Source: Todiramphus chloris collaris (lineage: Eukaryota > Chordata > Aves > Coraciiformes > Alcedinidae). Taken from it: 64,000 nucleotides of DNA. Every line of letters begins with the position of its first letter. The first letter of the stretch is position 1. The DNA lies in NCBI GenBank assembly GCA_025345505.1, contig JANVCC010000174.1, forward strand, positions 598,001 to 662,000, written 5' to 3'. Below the pieces are notes generated by a model, which saw only the letters and a program-made list of their open reading frames with translations, was not told the DNA's origin and did not search any database. Both the position numbers and the translations under genes were made by a program. This document shows, piece after piece, positions 32,115 through 44,300 of the stretch.

Positions 32115-33511
32115 GTAACGGGAGGGGAATGGGGGCGGACCTGGGGTGGGGGGGAGCCCCGGGATGGAGGGGACGAGGTGGCCCCAGGGCCTGCGGGGCC
32201 CAGGCGTGAGGGGACCTGGGGGACAAGGGTGCCTGTGGGGACTCCATCCCCCTGGCATCTGTGTCTGGGAGGTCCCTGGGGGCTGTTGGGCCTCGACATG
32301 AGGGGATGTGGTGGCCCTGGTGGGTGACAGCATGTCAGAGGAGACTTCAGTGTCGGGGGTCAGGACCACCCTGCTCTGAACTGTGCCAGCAGGTGGTGGG
32401 GGGTCTCTGAGGGGGGGCCGGGGCACTCCCGGGTGGTGCAGGGAGGGGGTTGCCAGCCCAATGGGCTCTGGCCCATCCCTGGGGTGGCCGGGCCGCTCGG
32501 TGTGTGCTGGGAACACTGGCCGACTGCAGTCGTGTTTCTCGCAGGCTCCAGCGTCATGTTTTACCTGGCAGCTGCCGTGTCCGATTTCTACATCCCGGCC
32601 TCGGAGATGCCCGAGCACAAGATCCAGTCCTCGGAGGGACCCCTGCAGGTGAGGCATCCCTGAATGTGACCTCCCCCCCTTCCACAGCTGCCTCCTCCTC
32701 CCCTCCCAGGGCCTTGTCCCAGTGTCCTGCCTGGGGACTGGCCCTGAATAAGACCTTCTCCCTTCCAGCTATGGAGATCTAGAGCTCTCTAGATAACAAA
32801 TACCACATGAGTGTAGTTTAATTAGCTTTTAATGAGTTGTTAGGCATAATTTTTTATCCTTAGAGTAGGAAAAAATGAGACGAGGCCTCATTCCCAGAGG
32901 CTGGGAAGCTGGAGACCTGAGTCTTCTACCTTTCCCCCCCCCGTGCTTTGGCATATTTGTTTAGTGTGCCCTAAAGATACCAGACTGATAATTTGATTTT
33001 ACAGTGTACGCCCAGTGACACGTTAACCTTATTTGGTGAGATCCAACCAAACACCGCCTCGGAAAACTTCCTGGTGGAAATATGATCTGAATTGTAGCTG
33101 GAAATTCCCCATCCCTCCTCCCCCAGCTCTTCTGAAAATGCATCGTAATGTCTTTACTGAAAGTTTTCTCCTCTGCCTGATCTGTAGATCACGATGAAGA
33201 TGGTGCCAAAAATGCTGTCGCCTCTCGTCAAAGAATGGGCCCCGGAGGCTTTTGTTATTTCCTTTAAACTGGAGACAGATCCCTTGATCCTCATCGAGAA
33301 ATCGCGGCAGGCTCTGGAGAAATACCGTCACCAGGTGGTGGTGGCCAACATCCTGGAGTCGCGGCGAACCTCTGTTATCATCGTAACCAAAGACTCCCAG
33401 ACTCCCTTATCGCTTTCCGACGAGGAAATCGCGCGAGGCGTGGAGATCGAGGAGAAGATCGTGAGTTACCTGCAGGGTCAGCACAGCGCCTTTATAGAGA
33501 AGAAAGGCTGA
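31613..33511 (+). CDS. PPCS: Phosphopantothenoylcysteine synthetase, 3 exons
   Basis: Second step of coenzyme A synthesis from pantothenate: joins 4'-phosphopantothenate to L-cysteine, using ATP in the animal enzyme, in the cytosol; PPCDC then decarboxylates the product. The joined exons give 309 codons, against 311 in human. Visible family motifs are TSGGT at residues 40-44, NFSSGRRGA from 58, [11 protein letters not shown] around 173-183, [23 protein letters not shown] around 226-233, and [10 protein letters not shown] with Asn256. This is the CoaB/DFP Rossmann-like fold. The Met at 31613 is used because it matches the human N-terminal length; an upstream in-frame Met at 31514 would add 33 residues from promoter sequence overlapping the X-box. 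The span includes introns; exons are listed separately. Confidence 0.96.
32115..32544 (+). other. PPCS: PPCS intron 1
   Basis: A 430-bp GC-rich intron. Nothing else is recognisable in it. Confidence 0.85.
32545..32648 (+). CDS. PPCS: PPCS exon 2
   Basis: 104 bp reading [20 protein letters not shown] and ending [10 protein letters not shown], nearly identical to human. Donor GTGAGG, phase 0. Confidence 0.97.
32649..33187 (+). other. PPCS: PPCS intron 2
   Basis: 539 bp, A/T-richer than the first intron. No repeat or gene seen. Confidence 0.85.
33188..33511 (+). CDS. PPCS: PPCS exon 3 (terminal)
   Basis: 324 bp including TGA at 33509-33511. It begins [20 protein letters not shown] and contains [20 protein letters not shown], ending FIEKKG. 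Confidence 0.97.
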   Translation: MTMKMVPKMLSPLVKEWAPEAFVISFKLETDPLILIEKSRQALEKYRHQVVVANILESRRTSVIIVTKDSQTPLSLSDEEIARGVEIEEKIVSYLQGQHSAFIEKKG

Positions 33512-33587
33512 GGACTGTCTCGCAGTGAAACCAGGGAAACTGTGCTAAAGAGGGGAGAGGAACTGGAGTGATTCTCGACCCCAGGTA

Positions 33588-33593
33588 AATAAA
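33588..33593 (+). terminator. PPCS: PPCS polyadenylation signal
   Basis: AATAAA 76 bases after the stop codon; a sensible position for a short 3' UTR. Confidence 0.65.
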
Positions 33594-33782
33594 AACCAGT
33601 CCGCAGTGGAACGCTGCGGGCGAAGCTGCCGTCCAAAACCGCGGGACTTTTCTCCAGCTCGGTCGTGGGTCGTGTTGCTTGCTTTGACAAAGTAAAATAT
33701 GTATGGAAAATACATAAGGAATTGCAATACGGAGTGAAACGATTCCACAGGACGATGTTTGTGCTGGTGTTTGTTCTCGTCT

Positions 33783-34575
33783 AATGTGTTCGTCGACGAC
33801 GTGGAGGAATGGATGCTCAGCCAGTTTGCTGGTGGCACCAAACTGGGAGGAGTGGCTGACACACCAGGGCTGTGCTGTCCCTCAGCAAGACCTGGACAGG
33901 CTGGAGGGCTGGGCAGAGAGGAACCTCCTGAGGGTCAAGGGCAAGGGCAGGGTCCTGCCCCTGGGGAGGAAAGACCCTCTGCACCAGTACAGGGGAGGGG
34001 TGACCTGCTGGGAAGCAGCTACACGGAGAAGGACCTGGGAGTGCTGGTGGGCAACAAGTTGCCCCTGAGCCAGCAATGGGCCCTTGTGGCCAGGAAGGCC
34101 AGTGGTCTCCTGGGGGGCATGAAAAGTGTGGGCAGCAGGTCGAGGGAGGTTCTCCTGCCCCTCTGCTCTGCCCTGGTGAGGCCACCACTGGAGTATTGGG
34201 TCCAGTTCTGGTCTCCCCAGTTCAAGAGAGACAGGGAGCTACTGGAGAGAGTCCAGGGGAGGCTCTGAAGATGCTGAGGGGCTGGAGCATCTGTGTGCCA
34301 GGACAGGCTGAGAGCCCTGGGGCTGTGCAGCTGGAGAAGAGCAGCCTGAGAGGGGAGCTGAGCAATGCTGAGCAAGAGCTAAAGGGCCCCGGGGGGCAAG
34401 AGGCTGGGGCCAGACTCTGCTCAGTGGTGCCCAGGGACAGGACAAGGGGCACCAAGGGGCAGCAACTGGAAGCCAGGAGGTTCCATCTGAGCAGGAGGAG
34501 CAAGTTCTTTGGTGTGAGGGTGTGGGAGCCTGTGCCAGGCTGCCCAGAGAGGCTGGGGAGTCTCTTTCCTCCATG
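33783..34575 (+). mobile_element. CR1 LINE fragment with remnant of ORF2 end
   Basis: Plus-oriented, about 790 bp, the longest CR1 piece here. Scattered frames resemble the end of CR1 ORF2 ([45 protein letters not shown]), but shifts between frames make it non-coding. It has no recognisable ATTCTATG terminus, so its 3' end is truncated or diverged. Confidence 0.93.
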
Positions 34576-35220
34576 AGTGGTGGTCTGCATGAGGCTCAGG
34601 TGTGATGGGAGGTTGGAGGAGGAGCAGGTGATGAGGGTGTGGGTGGAAGTGGTGGGGTAGCTCTTATTTCAAACCACAGAGCATTGGAGAAGGCGAAAGC
34701 ACTTTGGTAATGGTGCTGATCACCTGGAAGCTTGGTGTGCTCCTCAACTGAGGAGAAGAAACCCAGAAGACGAAGAGCAGAGCGCGAAGGTCCGCACGAT
34801 GTCCCGCTCCTCCACATCTTGGTCTTCTCCTTTCTCTGCCATCCTCCTGTGCAGAGCTGGTGAGTCAGCTCAGCAGGACAAAGCCGGTTTTGTCCCTTGC
34901 CAGCTTTTCCATCTCAGCTTTGTGTCCTTGCTTGTTTTGTCTCAGGGGGTGTGTGTGCGTGGGGGGGAACGGGGAACACCTCCAGGCTTCAGAAGAAAAC
35001 CAGGAGAACCTTCAGCCCCATTTGCTCAGGTTTTTTTTGGTGCCCGCGAAAGCGTTTCCGCAGAACCTTTGCTGGCGCGATGCACTCGAAGCCCGGGCCT
35101 GAGGGGAGCGCGGGGGAATTCCAGGGCAGCCCGAAACGCCACCGGGTCGGTTGCCCAGGGCCGAGATGTTCCTCCCCCCGTGGCCACCTCACGGGGAGGC
35201 GGGGCCAGCGCGGCGAGGGG
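34576..35220. other. Intergenic region leading into the CCDC30 CpG island
   Basis: No gene or repeat recognised to about 35090, then rising CpG density. Open frames of up to 395 codons crossing 34799-35986 come from absence of stops in GC-rich DNA; only pieces of them coincide with real CCDC30 exons. Confidence 0.65.
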
Positions 35221-35357
35221 GCGTGGCCTGGGCCTCCAGAGGGCGTGGCCACACCCCCGTTGCCGCGGCGCCGGGAGGCGTGGCCTGGGCGGCCATGGGG
35301 GCGTGGACACACCCCCCGTTGCCATGGCACCGGGGGGCGGGGCCCATCCCCGCTCAC
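35221..35357 (+). promoter_or_regulatory. CCDC30: CCDC30 CpG-island promoter with duplicated module
   Basis: Two tandem modules of about 57 bp (35221-35277 and 35278-35335), each starting GCGTGGCCTGGGC, with a second GGCGTGG box, an ACACCCCC-type run and a GTTGCC half-site. CACCC and GC boxes suggest SP/KLF binding; GTTGCC suggests RFX binding. A third GTTGCC lies near 35148. Confidence 0.7.
35318..35331. promoter_or_regulatory. CCDC30: RFX X-box-like motif upstream of CCDC30
   Basis: GTTGCCATGGCACC differs at one base from the palindromic optimum GTTGCCATGGCAAC, 26 bp upstream of the start codon. The matching position of the first module (about 35259) reads GTTGCCGCGGCGCC, a weaker match. 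Confidence 0.6.
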
Positions 35358-35378
35358 ATGGCGGCGGCCGCCGCCCCG
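35358..35378 (+). CDS. CCDC30: CCDC30 coding exon 1
   Basis: 21 bp encoding MAAAAAP inside the CpG island, then donor GTGGGT. The start is the first ATG compatible with exon 2; the CACATGG context is good. Confidence 0.7.
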
Positions 35379-38300
35379 GTGGGTACCGGGGGCTCGGGGT
35401 TGGGGGTTGGGGGGATGTTGATCCACCGGGTTCCCCCCACCGGTCGCTCACGGCTCCTCTCGGTTCCTCAACAGGCGGAGGCCCCGGTACCGGAAGAGGC
35501 CCCCCCGGCGGAGGCCGCCGACCCGGCCGAGGAGCGGCTGGAGCCGGGCGAGCGCCTGACGCGACGTTCCGAGGCCCGGCTCGGCGACCTGCGACGGCGG
35601 CTGGCCAAGGAGATGAGAGTCGTAAGGGCCGGGGTCACCCCTTCTGGTTTTTAAGCCGTCCGGGCCCGTTTTCCCCGTTTCTTTTGCAGCGACGGGTTCA
35701 TGGCGGTTCACAGCCCGAGAGCCGCTTCCCTCTTGCCCTCGCGACCTTACGGGAGTGTGGCCCCGTTCCTCTCGTTGGGGCACCTAAAAGCCCTCGGCAA
35801 GCCCAGCGTCTCCCACAGAGCCAGGGTTGCGAGTCCCCTGCATCCCATCCCCTTCCACCTTTTGATCAACTTTGGCCCGTCCCCAGACGATACAAACCCA
35901 CCCGGCAGCAGCATCCTACAGACATCCTACAAACATCCTACAGACACTTGAGGTTATGCTGTACATACGGGGGTTGGAGAGGATAAACGCACTGGGCTAC
36001 AGCACCGTTTTCTTCCCTTTCTAGATGGACAGCTACATGGGTCACATCCGTAACCTGACAGAGGAGCAGGACGCTGTCATCGCCAAATACAAGCAAGAAA
36101 ACAGACAGCTCCGGCTGGAGCTGGCCCGGCTGCAGCTGCAGCAGGGTAAATCCCCCGAAAGACGGCGCGAGGAGATGCGCTGACGGGTCGTGGCGTGCGG
36201 GGTCTTTCAGCTCTGAAGCTGCTTTGAGAGCAGAGCAGAGTTTCCTCGGCGAGTTCTGTTGGAGCAGTCGGAAGGGTCTGGATTTCGGGAGGCTGGTAAA
36301 AGCCTTAATGAAATATTAGAACTGATTTGTAAGTGACTTAGAGGGTTGGTGGTTTTTTTTTTGTCTTCTTCCATTGCTTTTCCTCGGTGCACAGGGAGGT
36401 TTCTCACTGCACGTGGTTCCACTGTTGCACTAAAGCCTCTCCCAGGGGCTGTTTGCAGAGCAGAACTGATGGTGCCGTTTGTTTTTCATCTCCCAGCTAC
36501 TTGATGGTAACTGATGGAGCCTCGAGCTGCCTTCCCGCTGAAGTCAGTGAATTTGCCATTGCCTTTTGGTTTAGACAAAATCTCCTGGTTCCGAAGCGGC
36601 TCTGAAGGATGGCTGTGTGTTTGTGATGGGGATTCTAAACTCCACGCTCGTTTTAGCTTAGTTGTTTTGTTGAAGACAAATGATTTCGCTTACATTTTAC
36701 TTCAAATGATTTGCTTTCTTCTCAAACCCTGGAACCGCTTCCAGTAAGGACAAATCTGGTTTTGCTGGGTTTAGTTCTTGACTTTCTTTGTTCTTCTGTT
36801 GTGCTTTGAGTGCTGCTGACACCAAACCATTAACTCCACTCGTATTCTCCTGGGCCTAAGGTCAAACTGGGGGTGGTAGCACAGCTTGGGCAGTCTCTTT
36901 GTTGCTCTCGCCTTAGCTGTGGCAGCAAATACAGCAGTTGGGGGGAAATTAATTGAAGTTTTGAGTCTCCGCTCAGTTTTAGCCAGCCTGTGGGTTCCAG
37001 AGAGCACGTCTGAGGGAGAGACCTTTCCATGATGGGTCTGCCTGAAGACCAGCTTCCTCCAGGCTTGTAAAACCAGCGTTTGGTGTTGAAAAAATGCTGG
37101 TACCGAGGGTTTAAATCACTAATGAGCCTTTGCTGGGGCAGAAAACTTTATTACTGGTTCTTCTCTCCTCTTCCCCACGAGGTGGCAGGCGAATGGCAGA
37201 GATGTCCCAAAAGCTGGCTTTGCTTTCCTTTCCTCCTGGTGGCTCTGCTCCTTTGGACTTTTTCCGTGTTTTAGGGATTCTTATGGTGGCTGAGCAATGA
37301 TTTAACACCCGACTGAAAACACCGATTCTCGCTTGTGACTCTGGTGGGTCCCCAATTGCGAGTCAGCCGTCCCCGAGGGGTGTTTGCAGCTCCGTGATGC
37401 TTTGGTGCCATAGGGTGTTTCTGTCCAGCTTTCTGGAGGAGTTTGCTTTGGGATATCACTGTGGGTACGTGGAGCAGAGGGGCAGGATCCCCCCTCCCCT
37501 GCTGCCCACGCTGCTGGGGTGCAGCCCAGGGTGCCAGTGGCTCTGGTGCCAGTGCACGGGGCCAGCTCAGCTCCAGCTCCTCACCCCCAGCACCCCCAAG
37601 TCCTTCTCCCAGGGCTGCTCTCGGTCCCTTCACCCCCAGCCTGGGCTGATACTGGGGACTGTCCCAACCCAGAGGCACCCCAACATACATCTGCTGCAGG
37701 GTTCAACAGCACAGCCCTGTGCCTATTTTTCTGGGCTTCTGCTTTTCATCAGAGTTTGTGCAAACCAACCCAGAGATGCTTCCTGAGCCCTGTGGGGTGT
37801 AGGACAGGCTGAAGGTCGGGGTGTAGGTCCCACTCCCCCTCTTATTTTTCTAGTGTGGCTGGTTGTCTTTAGCAGGGACAAGGTGATACTGGTCTGGAGA
37901 AGGGTCTTGTGGAAAAGTAGACCCTGCTCTACTGGGATTGTTAAACTGAGTGGGCGAGGCCCACAGAGGATGGTGGTCAGGAGCTTTTGGGGGGCTTGGG
38001 ATGATACCGAATTCAGATGGGAAAGGGCAGCTGAGGACAGAGGCTGCTTCATGCCTGTGGTGTAAGGGAGGGACCTGACCTGCCAATGGTGGGGTGCAAG
38101 TGGACAGGATCTGTCCAGATCTCACTTGTAGTGCCAGTTGGGGGTCCCAGCTTTGGGGAGCTGAGAGATTGGGAAGGGGCAGAGGCTCGGTAAAGGCAGG
38201 AGATGCCCTGGGTGGGCTCTCAGGGCTGAGCACACTCCCTCCTCCAACAGCAGCCAAACAGATTGGCAGCTCTGCTTGGCCCCGGGATCACTGGGAGAGA

Positions 38301-41300
38301 TTTGATCTGCCAAAAGCTTCTTTCTGACGATAAACAAAAATAACTTAGACGTTCACTTCTTGCCTGAAAAGGGCTCAAAGGATCACAGCAGAGAGCAGGC
38401 AATGCTGGCATTACATTGGGCCATTGATCGAAGCTTTACCTCATTTGCTACCTCTGCCTGGAGTGAATTTTTTCCCTGTCCTCGAGGCAGTTCATAATCC
38501 ATTTCTGATGGTTCTTGTCGAATGCGCCTCAGTGCTTTGTTGTTTTTTTGGAGGGCAGATCGATAACTCGGGCTCAGAGGTACCCAAAGCCTTTCTGAAA
38601 ACCAGATGGCACAGCAGTAAAAACTGCAGTGCTCCAGGAGGCTTGCCTTGCTTGGCTTAAGAATTGTCTGCGTGTCACGGCGGGGAGGAAAGAAGAGTCA
38701 TGGCCTGGGTTTGCTCATTGTAACATCTTAAACACAGCCAGCCTGGATGGGAGGACTCTGCTTCTGTGGTGGGTGGGAGGACACCAGTGAACTGCTTGTT
38801 TCTGCCATGAGAAAACAGCTTCCAAAGGAGTGAGGAGCAGAGCTGGTGCAGGAGATACGCGCTGGTGGGGAGACCCCGGCGTGCTGGGATAACGGGGCTC
38901 GCCCGGGGCGTTTGCTCAAGGAGGATGTGTTGGAGGTGGTAGAGGAGAGACATTTGGAAGAAATCAGTGGGTTTATACGAGCAGGGGTTCTGTGCTGTGA
39001 ACAGCAAACTCCCCTCATCCTCCCAAGATCCTTTTCCTTTACAACCAGTGGGAAACTCCTAGGGCTTGTTACCCCAAACTGCACTGCTTAGCTGTAGGGG
39101 AAGCATTTGCAAGTGAAACTGTCAGTGTAGGAACCACCGTGTGAATCCAGAGCATTGGTCCTGAAGGGAAGGGGTTGTCCCATTGTTGTCCGTGAAGCAG
39201 AGCAGCTTTCAGCTTGTTTTAGCCAGGACTTTGGCAAATAAAATAACCTTTCAGCTTGTTTTAGCCAGGATTTTAGCAAAACGCGGGGGAAACTGCAAAG
39301 CAAGGGTGATTTTTTTCGGTCGAGCAGGAGCTGCAGGCTCTTCCTAATGCCTATGGAGCAAGCAGCCAGCTCTTTTTAAACCACAAAACACAGTATTTTG
39401 CTCGGCTTCACGCAGGAAAGCTGCAAGTCGCCCGTGTTTGACCTCTTGATTGAACAGTTGGTAATTTCAAACCACAGGGAAAGGCGACCAGGAAACCACA
39501 AAACCCCAGGGTGTTTTCCATCCATAGGGCTGGACGGAGCTGGCTGCAAAATGCAGAGTGGAAACATGGGATTGATTTGAGCCTTAGGATGTGGTTGCAC
39601 TGGGTCCCCTGTGATATCCAGCGTGTGGAAGCGAGGGATGAGCTTGCCCAGAGCTGTGCATCTATCCTGTGGAAAAGTATGAGGGTTATTTTGCTCTGAT
39701 CAACCTCTGATGTCAGCTCCCTAAGTGGTGAAAGAGTGTGAATATCCCTCCTCCTTCCAGACAAAACCCACCACTCTTCCCAGTTCCCTTCTTGGAAACC
39801 TTTATAATCTGCTGTGGGCTAGAACTTGGGAGCAGAGTTTGTTGACTTCCTCTTTAACATGAATTACAGTGGGAGGTTTTGAGGAAAAACAAAACAAACA
39901 ACCCTTCCTTAGCTTAACAAGCTCTTGGATCCAGCACAGACATCGCTGCCCTGACCACGCAGGCAACCAAAGGTTCCTCATTTTCTCCTGGCAGATGAAT
40001 TTCCAACTATGCAGATGAGGGGCTCTCTTTAACAACTGTTTGTTGAGCAAACACAATGGTGCCCAGCTTGCAAACCAACTTCTTTTGCCAATGTTATCCT
40101 CTATTTACTTTGGAGGCCATGGAGTCTGGAAGTTTTTCCCAGGACAGAGTCTTCCGAGCTATGAATTGGGGGTGAAGAATTGGCAGTTTAATTCTAAAAG
40201 GATTTTTTATACTGCTTTTAATCCTACAGGAAACCGTCAAAGGACAGGTTGATGTTACCAGAAGCAGTCTCTAGCCTGGTTTTAGAGATGGTTTTGGAGG
40301 AATGGGTCAAGAATGCTCTTCAGGGAGTGATTTCCAAGGTCCTGTTATAAGAAATACCTTTGTGCCCACAGGGTCCTGTTTCTCTGGCTCTGCCTCAGGC
40401 CCTTGTTGGTTCCTTGCTGGGCTTTCCCACCACATCCCATGGGATCTAGCCCCTGATCCCTGCCAGGTGCTGCTGTGCATGGGGAAATATAAAAACTACT
40501 CAGATCTGCCTCCCTACCAAACAGTGCTTGGGAAAATGCTGATGTGCTGCTTGCAGGAGTGACAGGGTATTTTGTCTCTCCTCCAAAGGAAATGTCTGTG
40601 TGATTGCCTGTCTGTCCAGCTGGTTTCCCTCAGCACCTATTTAATCTGCTGTTCAGTTTCCCCCAAAAGGTATTAAGGGGTGAAAAAAAGTTGGGAATAA
40701 CCAGGTTGGTGGAATTTAGCTGCTGGGTGGGAGAAAAGCTGCTGGGGGCCTGGCAGAAAGATGGGGACAGACTTTTTAGTTGTGACAGGACAAAGGGTGA
40801 TGGTTTTAAACTAAGAGGGAGATTCAGACTGGAGAGAAGGGAGAGATTGTTGATGGTGAGGGTGGGGAGAGCCTGTGCCAGGCTGCCCAGAGAGGTGGTG
40901 GCTGCCCCATCCCTGGCACCATCCCAGGGGAGGTTGCCCGGGGCTCTGAGCACCCTGCTCTAGCTGCAGATGGCCCTGCTCCCTGCAGGGGGCTTGGACC
41001 AGATGAGCTTTGAAGGTCCCTCCCCACCCAAACCAGTCTGTGATTCTATGAAAATGGTTGTAATAACCCCCCCTCCACTTAAAGCAAAGCAGGAGAACTC
41101 AGTCTAGGTGTAGCAGGTCCCATCCCTTGCCTGGCACGGCAGGTAGAGGATGTGAGGAGAAATGGTGGGGTGGGCTACAAACATTGGGACAGTGATGATG
41201 GGGCTGAGATAAGAACAGGGGATAGGAAGCAGAAAAGGAGGTGAAGAGCAGAAGAGACAAAATGTTTGATGAGCTGTCAGTGAGCTCCAGGGCTTTTGTG

Positions 41301-44300
41301 GTGAGGAGTGTTTAGAGGAGCTGGGATGCAGATGCAGAACGATTTGGGCTTTGTTTGTTCCTCTGCTCACAGAAAGCCTTGTCTTGCAGAAGCTCAGCTG
41401 AAGGAGGTCAAGGAGATGCTGGAACAAGAAGGCTTGTCCGAAATAGCTCAAAGTACCGCCAGCGAGCAGATTGCTTATTTACTGGTGGAAAGAACGGTGC
41501 TGCTGGAGAAACTGGAGATGGCAGATCAGAAATTGAATTCCCACAGCTACATGGACATGTGTGCGGCACAGCTTCAGGTACCTCCTGCTTTAGCTGCTCA
41601 TGAGCTTCATGCCCCTCGTTCCCAATCAAACACAACTTTTCTGCAGCTCCTAAACTGAGCACCTTGTTTTCCGTGGCCATAAAACCACATGGAAAACATA
41701 CTGAAGATCTGTTTTCCAGGGAAGCAGTTTCTCTAGAGCAGACTGTTGATTCTCCTCAGATGATGTCATTGCTGTCTGGGCTTGTGAACTAGAAACTGTT
41801 GCTTAAGCACTCCCGTTGTTTGGGGTAGCATCACACGTGTTGTGCAGAATCATTAGAGCCACAGCAGTGTTACAGGTTAATAGGTTAATTGCTCCAGTTA
41901 CTCTGTTTACTGGAACCCTTTCTTAGTCTCAAATGACCTGTTGCATTACTTGTTTCACCCACAGACTGGAGGTCCGGGTACGTTCCTGTCTGTTCCAGGA
42001 ATGAATGCAGCTTTCAGCTAAACTGCTCAAGCAGAATTGTTTGATTTATTTATTTATTTTCGGATGCATCCTCCCAGCTGCAATAAGCTGGGGTGCAAAC
42101 GTGGCTTCGTGGAGTTGTCTCCACGGGGGGAATTGCTCTCTGAGCTCTCGCCTCCCTAGAGGCCAAGTGCACAATATTGATGAGGAGCAGCCTCCTGAGC
42201 GCGAGCGAATCCTCTGTGCTGCTTCTCGTGTGCAGGCTGCAGGGGAGCAGGAGTCTCCATAAGTGGCCCAAAAAGAGGAACAAGGGGAAGAAGGTAACCT
42301 GGTGTTAGTCTGATGTAGTGAGTCATAGAATGGATTGGAAGAACCCCATAGAATGGTGGGGCTGGAAGGGACCTCTGGAGATCGAGTCCAACCCCCCTGC
42401 CAGAGCAGGGGCACCCAGGGCAGCCCACACAGGAACAGATCCAGGGGGGTTTGGAATCTCCAGAGAAGGAGACTCCACAGCCTCTCTGGGCAGCCTGGGC
42501 CAGGCTCTGTCACCCTCACAGTGAAGAAGTTTCTCCTCCTGTTGAGGTGGAACTCCCTGTGCTTCCCCTTGCTACCATCACCTCTCATCCTATCCCAGGG
42601 CACCACTGAAAAGAGCCTGGCCCCTTCTGCCTGACCCTCACCCTGCAGAGATTTGTAACCATTCATAAGCTCCCCTCTCAGGCTTCTCTTCTCCGGGCTG
42701 AACAGCCCCAGGGCTCTCAGCCTTTCCTCATCAGAGATGTTCCAGCCCCTTCAGCAACCTCATAGCCTCTGTTGGACTCTCCAGTATTTCCCAGTCCCTC
42801 TTGAACTGGGGAGCCCAGAACTGAACACAGTGCTCCAGGCGTGGTCTCACTAGAGTCAGGTGTGCTCAGCCCAATTGCACATCTCTGGGCAAAGCTGAGC
42901 CCAAAGGCTCTAAATGGAGATCAGAGCTTTTAAAATAACGCCGTGAACCCGTGGAGTTCCCAGTGCTACCTGAGGCAGCTGGGGCATTTTCACAAGGATT
43001 CGGGGTAACTCCACTTGAAACGATCTCTTCAAATACAAGCTGTGATTGCAACCCCCCTTTTTAATCGGGGTGTGCTGGAACTGCCAGTCCTGCACGCTGG
43101 TGCTGAGGGACACGTGGCCAAACGCTTTCTCGTGGTGCTGATTTAGTCCAGTCTCTTTCTGTGCAAGGATGAGTTGGATCCCGTTCATCGGACGTGCCAA
43201 GAGGAACCCCAGCAGCAGCACGGATCCACGTGGCTTCCTGGGGAGACAGGGAACAAGGTAACGCGTTTGCCCCTTTTCTTGCTGGTGAGGTGGCCCCTGG
43301 CTGGGATTTGAAGCATTGGCTCTGTTCTCGAGCACGCCGTGAGGGTTTGTGGGGTTTATTTGATTGGTTTTTAGCTGATGGGATGCGAGGGAGCCCTGAA
43401 CTTCAGGCTGTGCAGCCCCATCAGCCCGGTGCTGTGCATGAGCCTGTTGTTTCTGCTGAGAGCCAGGGTTAACATCTCACCAGCTATGTCTTTTTGTATC
43501 CACTGAAGTGACTTTCCAGTGGAATCGCTGGTCCGTGGGGCTGGTGCTTTCCTCCCACGCTCGAGGGACAATTCAGACTGGAAGAGGAGGTTGGCAGTGC
43601 CAGGCTGGCTCGGGGCTGCCTCTCGCAGCAGCCACGGGATCACAGAGGTTCAGAATTGACTTGTCCTTGGAGCAAACTCTCCCAGCACGTGGTGGGGGCT
43701 TGGAAAACCTCATCTCTTACATGTTTGAAAATGTACCGTAGTTAATGGTGTTGTCCCAGGGAGGGAAAAACTGTCTTGTGGAGGGAAGCAGCCACGGCAT
43801 GCTTATCAGTGCCTACTTTTTGGCACATGTCTGTGGTAAAGAGTGTTGTTCACTGCGTGTCTGTCTCCTGCCACTGCATTTCTGTCTGCTCCTGAGCTCA
43901 CCTGCTTTCTGTTTGTGTTGCCACCCCTGTTCTGGAAAGTCAGGAGTGATGGGGAGGCGAGGGGACCTGCTCCAGTCACATCACTGGGAGGGTTGTCTTG
44001 TTTCTGGTGGAGCATCAGCCCTTGTGTTTCAGTCCTACAGGGAAGAGCTGGAGAGGGAGCAAGCATCGCGTGCAAGAATTGAACAAGATCTGGATGAGAC
44101 CACCCAGAAGCTGCTGATGGCTCAGGAAGAGATCCAGAGGTTGACAGATGAGCTGGACGCAGAGAGAAAGGAGCAGAACAAAGTTGGTAAGTGCCTCTCT
44201 TGTGTCCACTCCTGCTGGTTGGCCCACCACTGGGTAGTGTAAGCCTTGGACGTCTCACCTGGGGCAGGTGGAGGAATTTTTTCCTGTGTCCTCTTTGCTT

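Larger units (their letters stand above)
36146..41389 (+). other. CCDC30: CCDC30 intron 3
   Basis: The largest intron, 5.2 kb. It holds an unassigned interspersed repeat (about 37480-37670), a small tandem duplication (39207-39279) and a CR1 (40758-41052). No coding block is recognised. Confidence 0.8.

Noticed and set aside
31196-32299. 367-codon minus-strand open frame
   Set aside because: Antisense to PPCS exon 1 and the CpG island; Pro/Arg/Gly composition reflects GC content.
33783-34575. Possible host gene from frames resembling reverse transcriptase C-terminus
   Set aside because: Matches degraded CR1 ORF2 end with frame changes; non-functional remnant.
34799-35986. 395-codon plus-strand open frame
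   Set aside because: GC-rich stretch without stops across the CCDC30 promoter; frame differs from the spliced exons with supported donors.
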